A model generated the notes under the pieces. The model was given only the letters and a program-made list of their open reading frames with translations, ran no database searches and had not been told where the DNA came from. Positions 7,819 through 16,358 of a stretch of 64,000 nt of DNA are shown here, piece after piece. The stretch spans positions 3,945,001 through 4,009,000 of the forward strand of contig NZ_CP120737.1 in assembly GCF_029581195.1 (NCBI RefSeq). Reading direction: 5' to 3'. Each line of letters opens with the position of its first letter. The stretch's first letter is position 1. The DNA is from Solwaraspora sp. WMMD791. GTDB lineage: Bacteria; Actinomycetota; Actinomycetes; Mycobacteriales; Micromonosporaceae. The position numbers and the translations under genes are program-made.

Positions 7819-8572
7819 CTCGTCGGGCGGGTCGGCGCTTCTCGTAGTACAAGCCGGGCTCCCAGTCGGCGCCGGGCCGACTGGTGGCCAGCCAGACCAG
7901 CTGATCGGCGCCCTTTTCCGGGGTGGTCAGCATGGCCCGGGTGACCGGGTTGGTGGTGATGAACCGCATCAGCCGGCTCGCCGACCGGGTGCCGAAGCTG
8001 GTCGCGACGTTGCCCGGATGGAACGCGGCGGCGGCGATGCCTTCGGCGTGGTAGCGGCGGTGCAGTTCCGTGGTGAACAGGATGTTCTCCAGTTTGGCGG
8101 CGCTGTAGGCGCGTACCGGGTCGAAGTCGCGGTCGAGGTTGAGGTCGTCGATGTCGAGCTTGCCGGCCAGCCGGGCCCCGACGCTGGAGGTCTGGATGAC
8201 GGTGGCCCGCGAGGCGGTCAGCTTGTCGATCAGCAGCCGGGTCAGCAGGAACGGCGCCAGGTGGTTGATCTGGAACGTCTGCTCGAAGCCGTCGACGGTC
8301 CTGGTCGGGTCGCCGAAGACGCCGCCGGCGTTGTTGGCGAGCACGTCGATGCGCGGGTACGTGGCGTCGAGATCGGCGGCGAGTGTGCGTACCTCGTCGA
8401 GGCGGGTGAAGTCGGCGAGGAAGTGGTCCGCGCCGATCGCGCGGGCGACGGCCTCGGTCTTGCCGGGGGATCGACCGACGATGACGACGCGGTGGCCGTC
8501 GTCGTGGAGTTGGCGGGCGGCCGCAGCGCCGATGCCGTCGCTGGAGCCGGTTATGACGATCGTCCTGGTCAT
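7748..8572 (-). CDS. Short-chain dehydrogenase/reductase (SDR)
   Basis: A 274-residue NAD(P)-dependent oxidoreductase with the classical SDR layout. The cofactor motif TGSSDGIGAAAA is at the start, NNAGG near residue 87, a catalytic Ser within SSVGARLAG, and YSAAK with the catalytic Tyr and Lys near residue 160. It resembles the retinol-dehydrogenase/WW-domain-oxidoreductase-like branch. The ATG at 8572 is preferred over that at 8584 because a TATGCT -10 box (8580-8585) covers the upstream ATG and would give a leaderless message from 8572. It is divergent from a TetR gene with one palindrome between them, so repression by that TetR is likely. Confidence 0.88.
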   Translation of the reverse strand: MTRTIVITGSSDGIGAAAARQLHDDGHRVVIVGRSPGKTEAVARAIGADHFLADFTRLDEVRTLAADLDATYPRIDVLANNAGGVFGDPTRTVDGFEQTFQINHLAPFLLTRLLIDKLTASRATVIQTSSVGARLAGKLDIDDLNLDRDFDPVRAYSAAKLENILFTTELHRRYHAEGIAAAAFHPGNVATSFGTRSASRLMRFITTNPVTRAMLTTPEKGADQLVWLATSRPGADWEPGLYYEKRRPARRVNSQAYDPDLARRLWERSEQLLG

Positions 8573-8579
8573 GGGTGAC

Positions 8580-8585
8580 AGCATA
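8580..8585 (-). promoter_or_regulatory. -10 box of the SDR gene (leaderless)
   Basis: TATGCT on the minus strand ends 7 nt before the ATG at 8572. A TTGTCA (8605-8610) 19 bp further up could be the -35 box and lies inside the TetR palindrome. Confidence 0.55.
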
Positions 8586-8594
8586 CGCCCAACA

Positions 8595-8609
8595 TGTCAG
8601 TGACTGACA
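8595..8609. promoter_or_regulatory. Operator of the divergent SDR/TetR pair
   Basis: TGTCAGT-G-ACTGACA is a perfect 7-1-7 inverted repeat between the divergent SDR and TetR genes. It overlaps the presumed -35 region of the SDR promoter, the usual place for a TetR-family operator. Confidence 0.75.
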
Positions 8610-8660
8610 AGTTCGGCGGAGGGTGTCCAACATGGCGGCGGGTGCTACCGTGGCGGCATC

Positions 8661-9260
8661 ATGAGCGGCAAGCAACCCACCAGCCTGCGGGAGCGCACCC
8701 GCCGAGCGGTGCAGCGCGACATCGCCGAAGCGGCGCTGCAGCTGTTCGTGTCCCACGGCTACGACGCCACGACCATCGACGACATCGCGGCGGCCGTCGG
8801 CATGTCCCAACGCAGCGTCTTCCGGTACTTCGCGACGAAGGAGGACATCGTCGTCGGCAAGTTCGACCTCGGCGCCGACGGCATGCTCGACAACCTGCGG
8901 ACCCGGCCCGGCGACGAACCGGTCTGGACGTCGCTGCGTCGGCTGTTCGACATCGTGGAGTCACCAGCCCAGCAGCAGGTCACCAAGCCGGTCCAGCGAG
9001 TGATCCTGGAGACACCGGCGCTGCTCGCCGTCTACCTGGGCAAACTGCAGAGCATGCAGAACGCCGTCGTCGCCGTGCTGCGCGAGCGCGCCGAGGCGGC
9101 CGGCACCCCGTACGCCGCCGACGACCCGACGCCGCGTGCCCTCACCGCCGCCGCCTTCGGCTGCCTGATCGCGGCACAGCACGCCTGGCTGGTATCGACG
9201 ACGGCCGACCCGCTGGCCGCGTACATCGACCGCGCGATGGCGACGCTCAGCCCACGATGA
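8661..9260 (+). CDS. TetR/AcrR-family repressor
   Basis: A 199-residue regulator. The amino-terminal helix-turn-helix is typical: IAEAALQLFVSHGYDATTID, then DIAAAVGMSQRSVFRYFATK followed by ED. The carboxyl-terminal helical ligand domain has the pattern of TetR proteins that guard a neighbouring SDR (RALTAAAFGCLIAAQHAWLV). A TACCGT box lies 10 nt before the ATG, so the leader is at most a few bases. The palindrome at 8595-8609 is the obvious binding site for both this gene and the divergent SDR. The inducer is unknown, probably an SDR substrate. Confidence 0.92.
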   Translation: MSGKQPTSLRERTRRAVQRDIAEAALQLFVSHGYDATTIDDIAAAVGMSQRSVFRYFATKEDIVVGKFDLGADGMLDNLRTRPGDEPVWTSLRRLFDIVESPAQQQVTKPVQRVILETPALLAVYLGKLQSMQNAVVAVLRERAEAAGTPYAADDPTPRALTAAAFGCLIAAQHAWLVSTTADPLAAYIDRAMATLSPR

Positions 9261-9305
9261 GTTGCTGCGCCGCTTCCCACGACGTTGGCGGAGACGTTGG
9301 CGGAG

Positions 9306-9560
9306 TCACTTCCAGCGGAAGTGGACGAACAACCGACCGAAGTTCTTCGAGTCCTTCTCCACCCGGTGGTAGAGCTGCTTGATCTCCTTCTGGTCGAGAA
9401 ACCGCAGCACCCGCTTCTTCAGCTGGCCGGAACCCTTGCCGGGAATGATCTCGACGAGGGTGGCCTTCTTGGCCACCGCCTCGTCGATGATCCCCTTCAA
9501 CGCCCGGTCGATGTCCTGGCCACGGTTGAAGATGTCGTGCAGGTCCAGTTTGAGCTTCAC
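9306..9560 (-). CDS. Smr-domain protein
   Basis: A stand-alone Smr (small MutS-related) domain of 84 residues. It begins LKLDLHDIFN, where LDLH is the first conserved Smr motif, and continues with LVEIIPGKGSGQLKKRVLRF, the HGxGxG-equivalent loop (here PGKGSG). It then closes with NFGRLFVHFRWK. Smr domains are nucleases or nucleic-acid binders, some involved in rescue of stalled ribosomes. Replacement of the usual His by Pro-Gly-Lys in the loop is seen in short actinobacterial forms. Its start overlaps the stop of the TPR gene by 4 nt (9557-9560), so the two are translationally coupled. Confidence 0.8.
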   Translation of the reverse strand: MKLKLDLHDIFNRGQDIDRALKGIIDEAVAKKATLVEIIPGKGSGQLKKRVLRFLDQKEIKQLYHRVEKDSKNFGRLFVHFRWK

Positions 9561-9928
9561 GACGCCCTTCCGTTGACCTTCTCCTCGACCCGGTGCAGCG
9601 CGGCCAGGTAGTCCGAGTGCTCGGACCGCATGGCGGCGGCCAACCGCAGGTGCCGCAGCGCCTGCGCCGGCCGACCGAGCCGTTCCAGGGTACGGCCCAG
9701 CACGTGGTGGGCGTAGTGGTCGCTCGGGTCCCGGGCGATCAACTCCCGCAGCTGCTCCTCGGCCCGACCCAACTGCGCGGACTGGAAGTAGGAGCGGGCC
9801 AGCAGTTGGCGGACGGCCGAGTTGTCCGGCTCGGCGGCGATGATCGGCTCCAGCAGCCGGGCCGCCCCGGACGGGTCACCGGAGTCGAAGTACAGGTTCG
9901 CCCGGCGGTACTCCTCCAGCAGATCCAT
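9557..9928 (-). CDS. Tetratricopeptide-repeat protein
   Basis: A small TPR protein of 123 residues with three helix pairs: EEYRRANLYFDSGDPSGAAR, then NSAVRQLLARSYFQSAQLGR, then YAHHVLGRTLERLGRPAQAL. The spacing of about 34 residues and the small-residue positions fit the TPR consensus. It has no signal peptide, so it would be a cytoplasmic scaffold. It is the first gene of a two-gene unit with the Smr protein. About 180 bp without a gene separate it from the downstream end of the ROK gene. Confidence 0.82.
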   Translation of the reverse strand: MDLLEEYRRANLYFDSGDPSGAARLLEPIIAAEPDNSAVRQLLARSYFQSAQLGRAEEQLRELIARDPSDHYAHHVLGRTLERLGRPAQALRHLRLAAAMRSEHSDYLAALHRVEEKVNGRAS

Positions 9929-10110
9929 GGCCGCCCCACCTTTCCGGTCGCCATCAGTATCAGGTCGCGATCACCGACAACCCTGACGCTGGCACAACCA
10001 CGGACGGAATGCGACTGTTCCCGTACCGGACATCCGCCGGTCACCCGGCCAGCTTCGTCGCTTTCCGCCATGAACCGGTCACGACCCGACCAGCGGCCCG
10101 GCAGGACCGG

Positions 10111-10863
10111 TCACGATCCGACCAGGGTCCAGGCCCGGACGCCGCCGACGATGCCGGCGGTGTTCGGCACCACCACCACGTCGTCGCCCATTCTGGCCAG
10201 CTGTTCGGGACGGATCAGCCGCGAGTTGCCGCCACCGAGGTAGAGCCGGTCCCAGCAGAACACCGGACGCAGACCGTCGACGACACCGCGTACCCGCCGG
10301 GACCAGAACGCGTCGCCGAGCCGGCGGCGTTCGTGCTCGCCGACGTAGGTGTCGTAGCTCTGCCCCCAGCGCACCGGCGCCTGGGACAGCTCCAGGTGCG
10401 GGGCGAGCAGGCCGCCGTCGAACAGCGCGCAGCCGAGTCCGGTGCCGAGGGTCAGGACCAGTTCGCAGCCGGCCCCGGCGACCACCCCGGCACCGTGCAC
10501 CTCGGCGTCGTTGAGCACCAGGACCGGCAGGTCGAAGGCGGCGTGCAACGCCGTACGGGCGTCGAAGCCGGACCACGCGGCGAACAGCGCCGGGTCGGCC
10601 CTGGTCCGCGGCCCGGCCTTCGTCACGTAGTGCGGGGTGGCGACCACGACGCCGTGGCGGATCATGCCGGGCATGCCGACGGTGACCCGGTCGGCGGCCG
10701 GCAGTTGGTCGCCCAGGCCGCGCAGGGTCTCGACGAAGCGTTCCGGCGGCAGCGGGTACGGCGTCGGCACCCGCAGCGGCCGGGCCCGCATGGTGCCGGT
10801 CTCGTCGAGTACGGACGCCTTGATGCCGCCGCCGCCGCAGTCGATCGCCAGCGTGGAAATCAT
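10111..10863 (-). CDS. ROK-family sugar kinase, polyphosphate-glucokinase-like
   Basis: A 250-residue kinase that would phosphorylate glucose or a related sugar using polyphosphate or ATP. The phosphate-binding loop is LAIDCGGGGIKASVLDETG at the start, with further motifs VTVGMPGMIRHGVV, LVLNDAEVHGAG and LTLGTGLGCALFDGG, then ELSQAPVRWG and LYLGGGNSRLI near the end. The short length and the absence of the ROK cysteine zinc motif favour the polyphosphate-glucokinase branch over ATP-dependent glucokinase. The ATG at 10863 is 39 bp from the divergent ABC-F start. Confidence 0.85.
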   Translation of the reverse strand: MISTLAIDCGGGGIKASVLDETGTMRARPLRVPTPYPLPPERFVETLRGLGDQLPAADRVTVGMPGMIRHGVVVATPHYVTKAGPRTRADPALFAAWSGFDARTALHAAFDLPVLVLNDAEVHGAGVVAGAGCELVLTLGTGLGCALFDGGLLAPHLELSQAPVRWGQSYDTYVGEHERRRLGDAFWSRRVRGVVDGLRPVFCWDRLYLGGGNSRLIRPEQLARMGDDVVVVPNTAGIVGGVRAWTLVGS

Positions 10864-10902
10864 CAGCACAGTTTGCCGGTCGGCGGCTACGATCGCCGGG
10901 CC

Positions 10903-12564
10903 ATGAGCGCCACATTGATCGCCAAGGACCTGTCCGCCGGGCACGGTGACCGGCAACTCTTCGCCGGGCTGGACCTCGTCGTCGCGCCGGGGGACGTGAT
11001 CGGGCTGGTCGGCGCGAACGGTGCCGGCAAGTCGACGCTGCTGCGGATCCTCGCCGGCACGGCCGCGCCCGAGTCGGGCACGGTCACGCTCAGCCCGCCG
11101 ACCGCCACCGTCGGGCTGCTGCCGCAGGAGCCGCAGCGCAGACCGGGCGAGTCGGTGCGCGACTTCCTGGCCCGCCGGACCGGGGTGGCGGCGGCGCAGC
11201 AGGCGATGGACGCCGCCGCCGAGGCCCTCGCGGCCGGCCGGGCCGGCGCCGACGACGACTACGCGGTGGCGCTGGAACGCTGGCTGGATCTCGGCGGTGC
11301 CGACCTGGCCGAACGCGCCGAGCAGGTGGTGGCCGATCTGGGTCTGGCGGTGGCGTTGGACCAGCCGATGACGGCGCTCTCCGGCGGCCAGGCGGCCCGC
11401 GCCCAGCTCGCCTCGCTGCTGCTCAGCCGCTACGACGTGGTACTGCTCGACGAGCCGACCAACGATCTGGACCTGGCCGGGCTGGCCCGGCTGGAGCAGT
11501 TCGTCACCGGGCTGCGGGCCGGTGCCGTACTGGTGTCGCACGACCGGGAGTTCCTGACCCGCACGGTCGACCGGATCGTCGAGCTGGACCTGGCCCAGCA
11601 GCAGGTCAACCAGTACGGCGGCGGGTACGCCGGCTATCTGGCCGAGCGGGAGGTGGCCCGCCGGCACGCCCGCGAGGCGTACGAGGAGTACGCCGACACC
11701 CGGGCCGGGCTGGAGGCGCGGGCGCGCACCCAGCGGGCCTGGATGGAGAAGGGGGTCCGCAACGCCCGGCGCAAGGCCACCGACAACGACAAGTTCGTCC
11801 CCAACTTCCGGGCGGAGACAGCGGAGAAGCAGGCGGCGAAGGCCCGGCAGACCGAGCGGCTGATCGAGCGACTGGAGGTCGTCGAGGAGCCACGTAAGGA
11901 GTGGGAGCTGCGGATGGAGATCGCTGCCGCGCCCCGCTCCGGCGCGGTGGTCGCGGTGCTGCGACAAGCGGTGGTACGCCGTGGCGGGTTCACCCTCGGC
12001 CCGCTGGATCTGCAGATCGACTGGGCGGACCGGGTGGCGATCACCGGTCCGAACGGGTCGGGCAAATCGACGCTGATCGGTGCACTGCTGGGCCGGTTGC
12101 CACTGGAATCGGGTGAGTCGTGGCTCGGCCCAGGAGTGGTGGTCGGCGAGATCGACCAGGCCCGCCAGCTGTTCCTGCGGGACGAGCCGGTGCTGGAGGC
12201 GTTCCGGGCGGCGGCCGACCTGGCCCCGGCGCAGGCCCGTACGGTGCTGGCGAAGTTCGGCCTGCGGGCCGGGCACGTGCTGCGGCCGGCGGCCACCCTG
12301 TCGCCAGGTGAGCGGACCCGGGCGGCGTTGGCGTTGCTGCAGGCCCGCGGGGTGAACCTGCTGGTGCTCGACGAGCCGACCAACCATCTGGACCTGCCGG
12401 CGATCGAGCAGTTGGAGTCGGCGTTGGAGTCGTTCACCGGCACGCTGCTGCTGGTGACCCACGATCGTCGGATGCTGGAGTCGGTCCGGCTGACCCGCCG
12501 GCTCACCCTCGGCGGTGGCGGCGGCCCCGCGTTCCAGTCGTTGCTGGACCTGTCCCTGGACTGA
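10903..12564 (+). CDS. ABC-F family ATPase
   Basis: A soluble protein of 553 residues with two ABC domains and no membrane part. ABC-F proteins bind the ribosome and either tune translation or protect against antibiotics. Domain 1 has Walker A GANGAGKST, signature LSGGQAARAQL and Walker B VVLLDEPTNDLDL. A linker rich in charged residues (ARARTQRAWMEKGVRNARRK) follows. Domain 2 has GPNGSGKST, LSPGERTRAAL and LLVLDEPTNHLDL, with ATP-switch His in each (VSHDREF, VTHDRRM). It is the housekeeping-like actinobacterial type; a resistance role cannot be told from sequence. A TACGAT box 9 nt before the ATG implies a very short leader. Confidence 0.92.
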   Translation: MSATLIAKDLSAGHGDRQLFAGLDLVVAPGDVIGLVGANGAGKSTLLRILAGTAAPESGTVTLSPPTATVGLLPQEPQRRPGESVRDFLARRTGVAAAQQAMDAAAEALAAGRAGADDDYAVALERWLDLGGADLAERAEQVVADLGLAVALDQPMTALSGGQAARAQLASLLLSRYDVVLLDEPTNDLDLAGLARLEQFVTGLRAGAVLVSHDREFLTRTVDRIVELDLAQQQVNQYGGGYAGYLAEREVARRHAREAYEEYADTRAGLEARARTQRAWMEKGVRNARRKATDNDKFVPNFRAETAEKQAAKARQTERLIERLEVVEEPRKEWELRMEIAAAPRSGAVVAVLRQAVVRRGGFTLGPLDLQIDWADRVAITGPNGSGKSTLIGALLGRLPLESGESWLGPGVVVGEIDQARQLFLRDEPVLEAFRAAADLAPAQARTVLAKFGLRAGHVLRPAATLSPGERTRAALALLQARGVNLLVLDEPTNHLDLPAIEQLESALESFTGTLLLVTHDRRMLESVRLTRRLTLGGGGGPAFQSLLDLSLD

Positions 12565-12599
12565 GTGGGACTACGGGGCCGCCGGCAGCGTCGCGCGGG

Positions 12600-13991
12600 T
12601 CAGCGGCTGTCGTCGGGTGCCGCTGTCGGACCGTCGGCCGACTCGGTGACGTCCGGCGGGTCCTGCTGCTGGTAGATGTCGGGGATCCCGTCGCCGTCGG
12701 CGTCGCGCTGTTCCTGAGCGGAGATCCTTCGGTAGACCTTGTTGCGCTGGATCAGGATGACGGCGGCGAGCAGGGCGGCGGTCAGCGAACCGATGAGCAC
12801 GGCCGCCTTGACGTGGGCGTCGCGGTCGCTGCCGGCGCCGAACGCCAACTCGCCGATCAGCAGCGACACGGTGAAGCCGATGCCGGCCAGTAGGGACACC
12901 CCGAGCAGGTCGACCCATTTCAGGCCGCCGAGGTCGGCCCGGGTGAACCGGGTCATCAGCGCGGTGGCGCCGAGGATGCCGATGGTCTTGCCCAGGACCA
13001 GACCGGCGATGACGCCGATGGCCACGGGGTCGGTCAGCACGGAGCCGATGCCGCCGTCGCGCAGCGACACTCCGGCGGCGAAGAACGCGAAGACCGGTAC
13101 GGCGAAGCCGGCCGAGACCGGTCGCCACAGGTGTTCGAAGTGCTCGGCGAGGCCGTGGTGTTCGCCCTTGCGGGGCAGTACGGGGACCATGAACCCGAGC
13201 AGCACCCCGGCGATGGTGGCGTGCACCCCGGAGGCGTGCATCAGGGTCCAGGTGACGGCGGCCAGTGGGATGAGCGCCCACCACCAGGTCTTTCCGGCCC
13301 GCAGCAGCAACGCGAAGATCAGCAGTGGCAGCAGTGAGCCGCCGAGGGCGAGGAAGTTGACCTGCTCGGTGTAGAAGAAGGCGATGATGGTGATCGCCAG
13401 CAGGTCGTCGACGACGGCCAGGGTCAGTAGGAAGGCGCGCAGGCCCTGCGGCAGATGGGAGCCGATCACGGCCAGGACGGCCAGGGCGAAGGCGATGTCG
13501 GTGGCGGTCGGGATCGCCCAGCCGCGCAGCGCGCCGTCGCCGGTGTTCAGGTTGATCAGTACGTAGATGAGCGCCGGTGCCGTCATGCCGCCGATCGCGG
13601 CGACCACCGGCAGAGCGGCGCGGCGCGGGCTGCGCAGTTCACCGGCGACGAATTCCCGCTTGAGTTCGAGACCGACCACGAAGAAGAAGATCGCCAGCAG
13701 CCCGTCGGCCGCCCAGTGTGCGAGGTTGATGTCGAGGTACAGCGGTTCCCCACCGGCCCACGGCACGAACTGCCCGAGGCTTTCGTAGGTGTCGCCCCAG
13801 GTCGAGTTCGCCCAGATCAGCGCGATGACCGCGCCGAGCAGCAACAGCCCGCCGCCGACGGTCTCGGTGCGCAGCACGTCGCCGATGAACTTGGCTTCCG
13901 CCCAGGAGGAGAGTTGGAACGGCCGGCGGGACTCGGGCGGTGTGGGGTTCTTGTCGGGTTTGGACGCCTTGGTGGGGGTCGGGTCGGCCAT
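12600..13991 (-). CDS. nhaA: Na+/H+ antiporter NhaA
   Basis: A 463-residue inner-membrane exchanger that expels Na+ in return for protons. About 12 hydrophobic helices are visible. The family's functional residues are present: [19 protein letters not shown], and the paired aspartates in [17 protein letters not shown]. The ATG at 13991 is preferred because GGAGGTGGAG precedes it; the upstream GTG at 14027 has no ribosome binding site. The carboxyl tail is unusual: after [15 protein letters not shown] comes [14 protein letters not shown], an EF-hand/thrombospondin-3-like calcium loop with acidic residues at positions 1, 3, 5 and 9, then an acidic Pro-rich end. Confidence 0.95.
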   Translation of the reverse strand: MADPTPTKASKPDKNPTPPESRRPFQLSSWAEAKFIGDVLRTETVGGGLLLLGAVIALIWANSTWGDTYESLGQFVPWAGGEPLYLDINLAHWAADGLLAIFFFVVGLELKREFVAGELRSPRRAALPVVAAIGGMTAPALIYVLINLNTGDGALRGWAIPTATDIAFALAVLAVIGSHLPQGLRAFLLTLAVVDDLLAITIIAFFYTEQVNFLALGGSLLPLLIFALLLRAGKTWWWALIPLAAVTWTLMHASGVHATIAGVLLGFMVPVLPRKGEHHGLAEHFEHLWRPVSAGFAVPVFAFFAAGVSLRDGGIGSVLTDPVAIGVIAGLVLGKTIGILGATALMTRFTRADLGGLKWVDLLGVSLLAGIGFTVSLLIGELAFGAGSDRDAHVKAAVLIGSLTAALLAAVILIQRNKVYRRISAQEQRDADGDGIPDIYQQQDPPDVTESADGPTAAPDDSR

Positions 13992-14247
13992 GTTGTAGGT
14001 CTCCACCTCCACTGTCACATCGGGCACCGCTGGCGTGGGTCACCGGCGCACTGGCGGTCACCACACTATCCGTTTCGCCCCGATCACTGAAGGTCGGCAC
14101 ATGGTGAACATGATCATGGGCGGTACGCTCTCCCCCGTACCCGGATTCTTCCAAGGTCATGTTCGCCTGACCAGGCACTGTGCGACTGACGGACGGCCCG
14201 AGCGGCCGCCGTACGACCCACGCCACTCAGCGCACCGGCCCGACCGC

Positions 14248-16197
14248 CTACCGCAGCGGCGGAACAGTCGCCACACCGGCCCGCTGTCCGGTGGGAGCGA
14301 ATGCCACCACCCCGCCCCAGTGTCGGATCCACAGTTCCAGTTGCAACAACGTGAAGAGGGTGTAGGCGTGGTCCAGGCCCGCGTCGTGTTCGTCCAGCAA
14401 CCGACGTACCGCCGCCGGCCGCCACAGACCACGGTCCCGGCAGGTCTGGTCGGTCAGCGTGTCGCGGGCCAGTTCCCGCAGCTCGACGCGTAGCCAGCCG
14501 GCCAGTGGCAACCGGTCGGACACCGGCGCCGGCCAGGTAAGCCGCGCCGGCAGCCAGCCGGCGGCCGCCTGCCGGGCCAGCTGCCGCCGGCCGCCCGGCG
14601 CCTTGCACCGCGCCGGCAGGCAGGCCGCCCAGTCCAACAACCGGTGGTCCAGCAGCGGTGCCCGCAGCCGCAGGCCGGCCCCGACCGTCATCGACGACCA
14701 CCGGTAGAGCACACCGCCGGGCAGGTAGCCGTGCCGGTCGGCGTCGATCATCCGGGCCAGCGGGGAGCCGCCGTCGCCGGCCAGGTAGGCGGCCTCGGCG
14801 AGCCGGCCACTGTCCACATCGGCAAGTTCGGTACGCAGCGCCCCGGTGTACAGGTCGTCCTTCTGTTCGCCGCTGCACTGCCCGACGATCCGGGCGTAGC
14901 GCAGCGGCGGGGCGCAGCCGGCCACCTCCAGCAGTCGGCCCAGCCGACGCACCGGCGTACCGGGGAAGCTGCGGTCCACCAGCGCGGCACCGACCCGTTG
15001 CACCCGGGGCAGCCCGCCGGCCCGGTCCGGCCAGCGGCTGAGCCAGCCCAGCAGCAGATGGTGCGGGAACCCGCCGTACACGGCCGGGCCGCCGAGCCCG
15101 CTGAGGACGTCGGTGGAACGCACCGCCGCGTACCGGGCGACCAGGAAGGAGCCGAACGCGGCCGGATCGCCGGACGGTTCGTCGCACCAGCGGACCATCT
15201 CCTGTGCGACAGCCGAGTCGATCCCCGACGCCGGGTACTCCTGGTGCTCGGCGCCGAGATGCCCGGCGACCTGGCGGGCGGTCGCCCGCTGGTCCAGGCG
15301 CGGATCGTCGAAGGTCACCGTGCAGGTCCGGATCGGCCGGCCGGTGCAGGTCGCCGCCGCCGCCGCGACCAGGGACGCGCCGATTCCGCCGGAGAGCAGC
15401 ACCTGCGGGGGCCCGTCGGCGGGCAGCTGGGCGCGGACCGCCGCGACGAGTCGTTGCCGGAACTGCCCGGCGATGTCGGCGGTCGGGCCGGCCGACGGGT
15501 CACCGGTCGCGACTGCCGGTGCGGCGTGGGCCGACGCGGAGTCGGCATCGACGTGGGCCGGCACGACGTCGGCACGGGCCGGCGCGGTCGGGCTCCAGTA
15601 GCGGTCGACGACGACCCGCCCGTCCTGCCAGATCAGCCGACTGCCCGGTGGCAGTTTGCGGACCCCGGCCACGATCGACCAGGGGGCCGGGACGTACCGG
15701 TAGGTCAGGTAATGGTGCAGCGCGACGAGGTCCAGGTCACGGCCGGTACGGGGATCGGCGAGCAGGGCGCGCAACTGGGAGGCGAAGACGAGCTGCCCGC
15801 CGCGCAGCCGCCAGTAGATCGTCTGCTGACCGGTGTGGTCGCCGGCCAGCAGCAGTCGACGTCGGCGGCTGTCCCAGACCGCGACGGCGAACCCCCCGGC
15901 GAGGTGCCGGACGAGGTCGTCGCCGTGGCGTCGGTAGCGCTCGGCCAGATCCGGGTGGGCTCCGGTGCCGACCGCGACGATGCCGTCCCCGACCCCGCTC
16001 CCCGGACGGGGTCCTCGCCCGGGGCGTGGTCCGGGTCCGCCGCCGCTGTACGGCGAGGAGCGGGCGATGATGGTCGCCCAGTCGTCGCCGTACCAGCCGG
16101 CGTCGGCCATGTCCGCCGGTGCGCAGGCGGCAGCGAGGCGCCGAGCCAGCTCGCCGTCACCTCCTGTATCTCCGACAATCCCGACTATTGCTGACAT
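14248..16197 (-). CDS. Asparagine-synthetase-like protein with degenerate active sites
   Basis: A 649-residue protein with the full AsnB architecture but damaged catalytic motifs. The amino terminus reads MSAIVGIVGD where active glutamine amidotransferases have MCGI, so the Cys nucleophile is missing, and the RHRGPD and NGEIYN motifs are absent. In the synthetase half the PP-loop reads LLSGGIGAS instead of SGGLDSS, losing the Asp, and the second ATP/Mg motif reads VLSGLGGPAVYGGF instead of SGDGGDELFGGY, losing both acidic residues. Fold markers remain (DHTGQQTIYWR, CDEPSGDP, RAPLLDHRLLDWAACLP). It is probably a pseudoenzyme or uses other chemistry. A TAGCGT box (16204-16209) 6 nt before the ATG suggests a leaderless message. 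It is divergent from the LCP gene. Confidence 0.85.
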   Translation of the reverse strand: MSAIVGIVGDTGGDGELARRLAAACAPADMADAGWYGDDWATIIARSSPYSGGGPGPRPGRGPRPGSGVGDGIVAVGTGAHPDLAERYRRHGDDLVRHLAGGFAVAVWDSRRRRLLLAGDHTGQQTIYWRLRGGQLVFASQLRALLADPRTGRDLDLVALHHYLTYRYVPAPWSIVAGVRKLPPGSRLIWQDGRVVVDRYWSPTAPARADVVPAHVDADSASAHAAPAVATGDPSAGPTADIAGQFRQRLVAAVRAQLPADGPPQVLLSGGIGASLVAAAAATCTGRPIRTCTVTFDDPRLDQRATARQVAGHLGAEHQEYPASGIDSAVAQEMVRWCDEPSGDPAAFGSFLVARYAAVRSTDVLSGLGGPAVYGGFPHHLLLGWLSRWPDRAGGLPRVQRVGAALVDRSFPGTPVRRLGRLLEVAGCAPPLRYARIVGQCSGEQKDDLYTGALRTELADVDSGRLAEAAYLAGDGGSPLARMIDADRHGYLPGGVLYRWSSMTVGAGLRLRAPLLDHRLLDWAACLPARCKAPGGRRQLARQAAAGWLPARLTWPAPVSDRLPLAGWLRVELRELARDTLTDQTCRDRGLWRPAAVRRLLDEHDAGLDHAYTLFTLLQLELWIRHWGGVVAFAPTGQRAGVATVPPLR

Positions 16198-16203
16198 ACG
16201 GTG

Positions 16204-16209
16204 ACGCTA
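16204..16209 (-). promoter_or_regulatory. -10 box of the AsnB-like gene (leaderless)
   Basis: TAGCGT on the minus strand ends 6 nt before the ATG at 16197, and no ribosome binding site is present between them. Confidence 0.5.
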
Positions 16210-16358
16210 GCCGTCTCGGTCGCCCCAGCGGCCCCGGTCGGCGAAACCACCTCACCCGGACGGCCTGAGATTCGCTCCGGCTATTGACCAGTTCTCCTGA
16301 TAGATGCCGAATGTCTGGTTAGTCTGATCCCGAATCGACCGAGGTCAGAGGTGACAAA

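Noticed and set aside
10111-12462. A 783-codon open frame on the minus strand, opposite the ABC-F gene
   Set aside because: Only its last third (the ROK kinase, from 10863) is a real protein. The rest is the high-GC shadow of the ABC-F gene, with Gln/Arg/Pro-rich low-complexity sequence.
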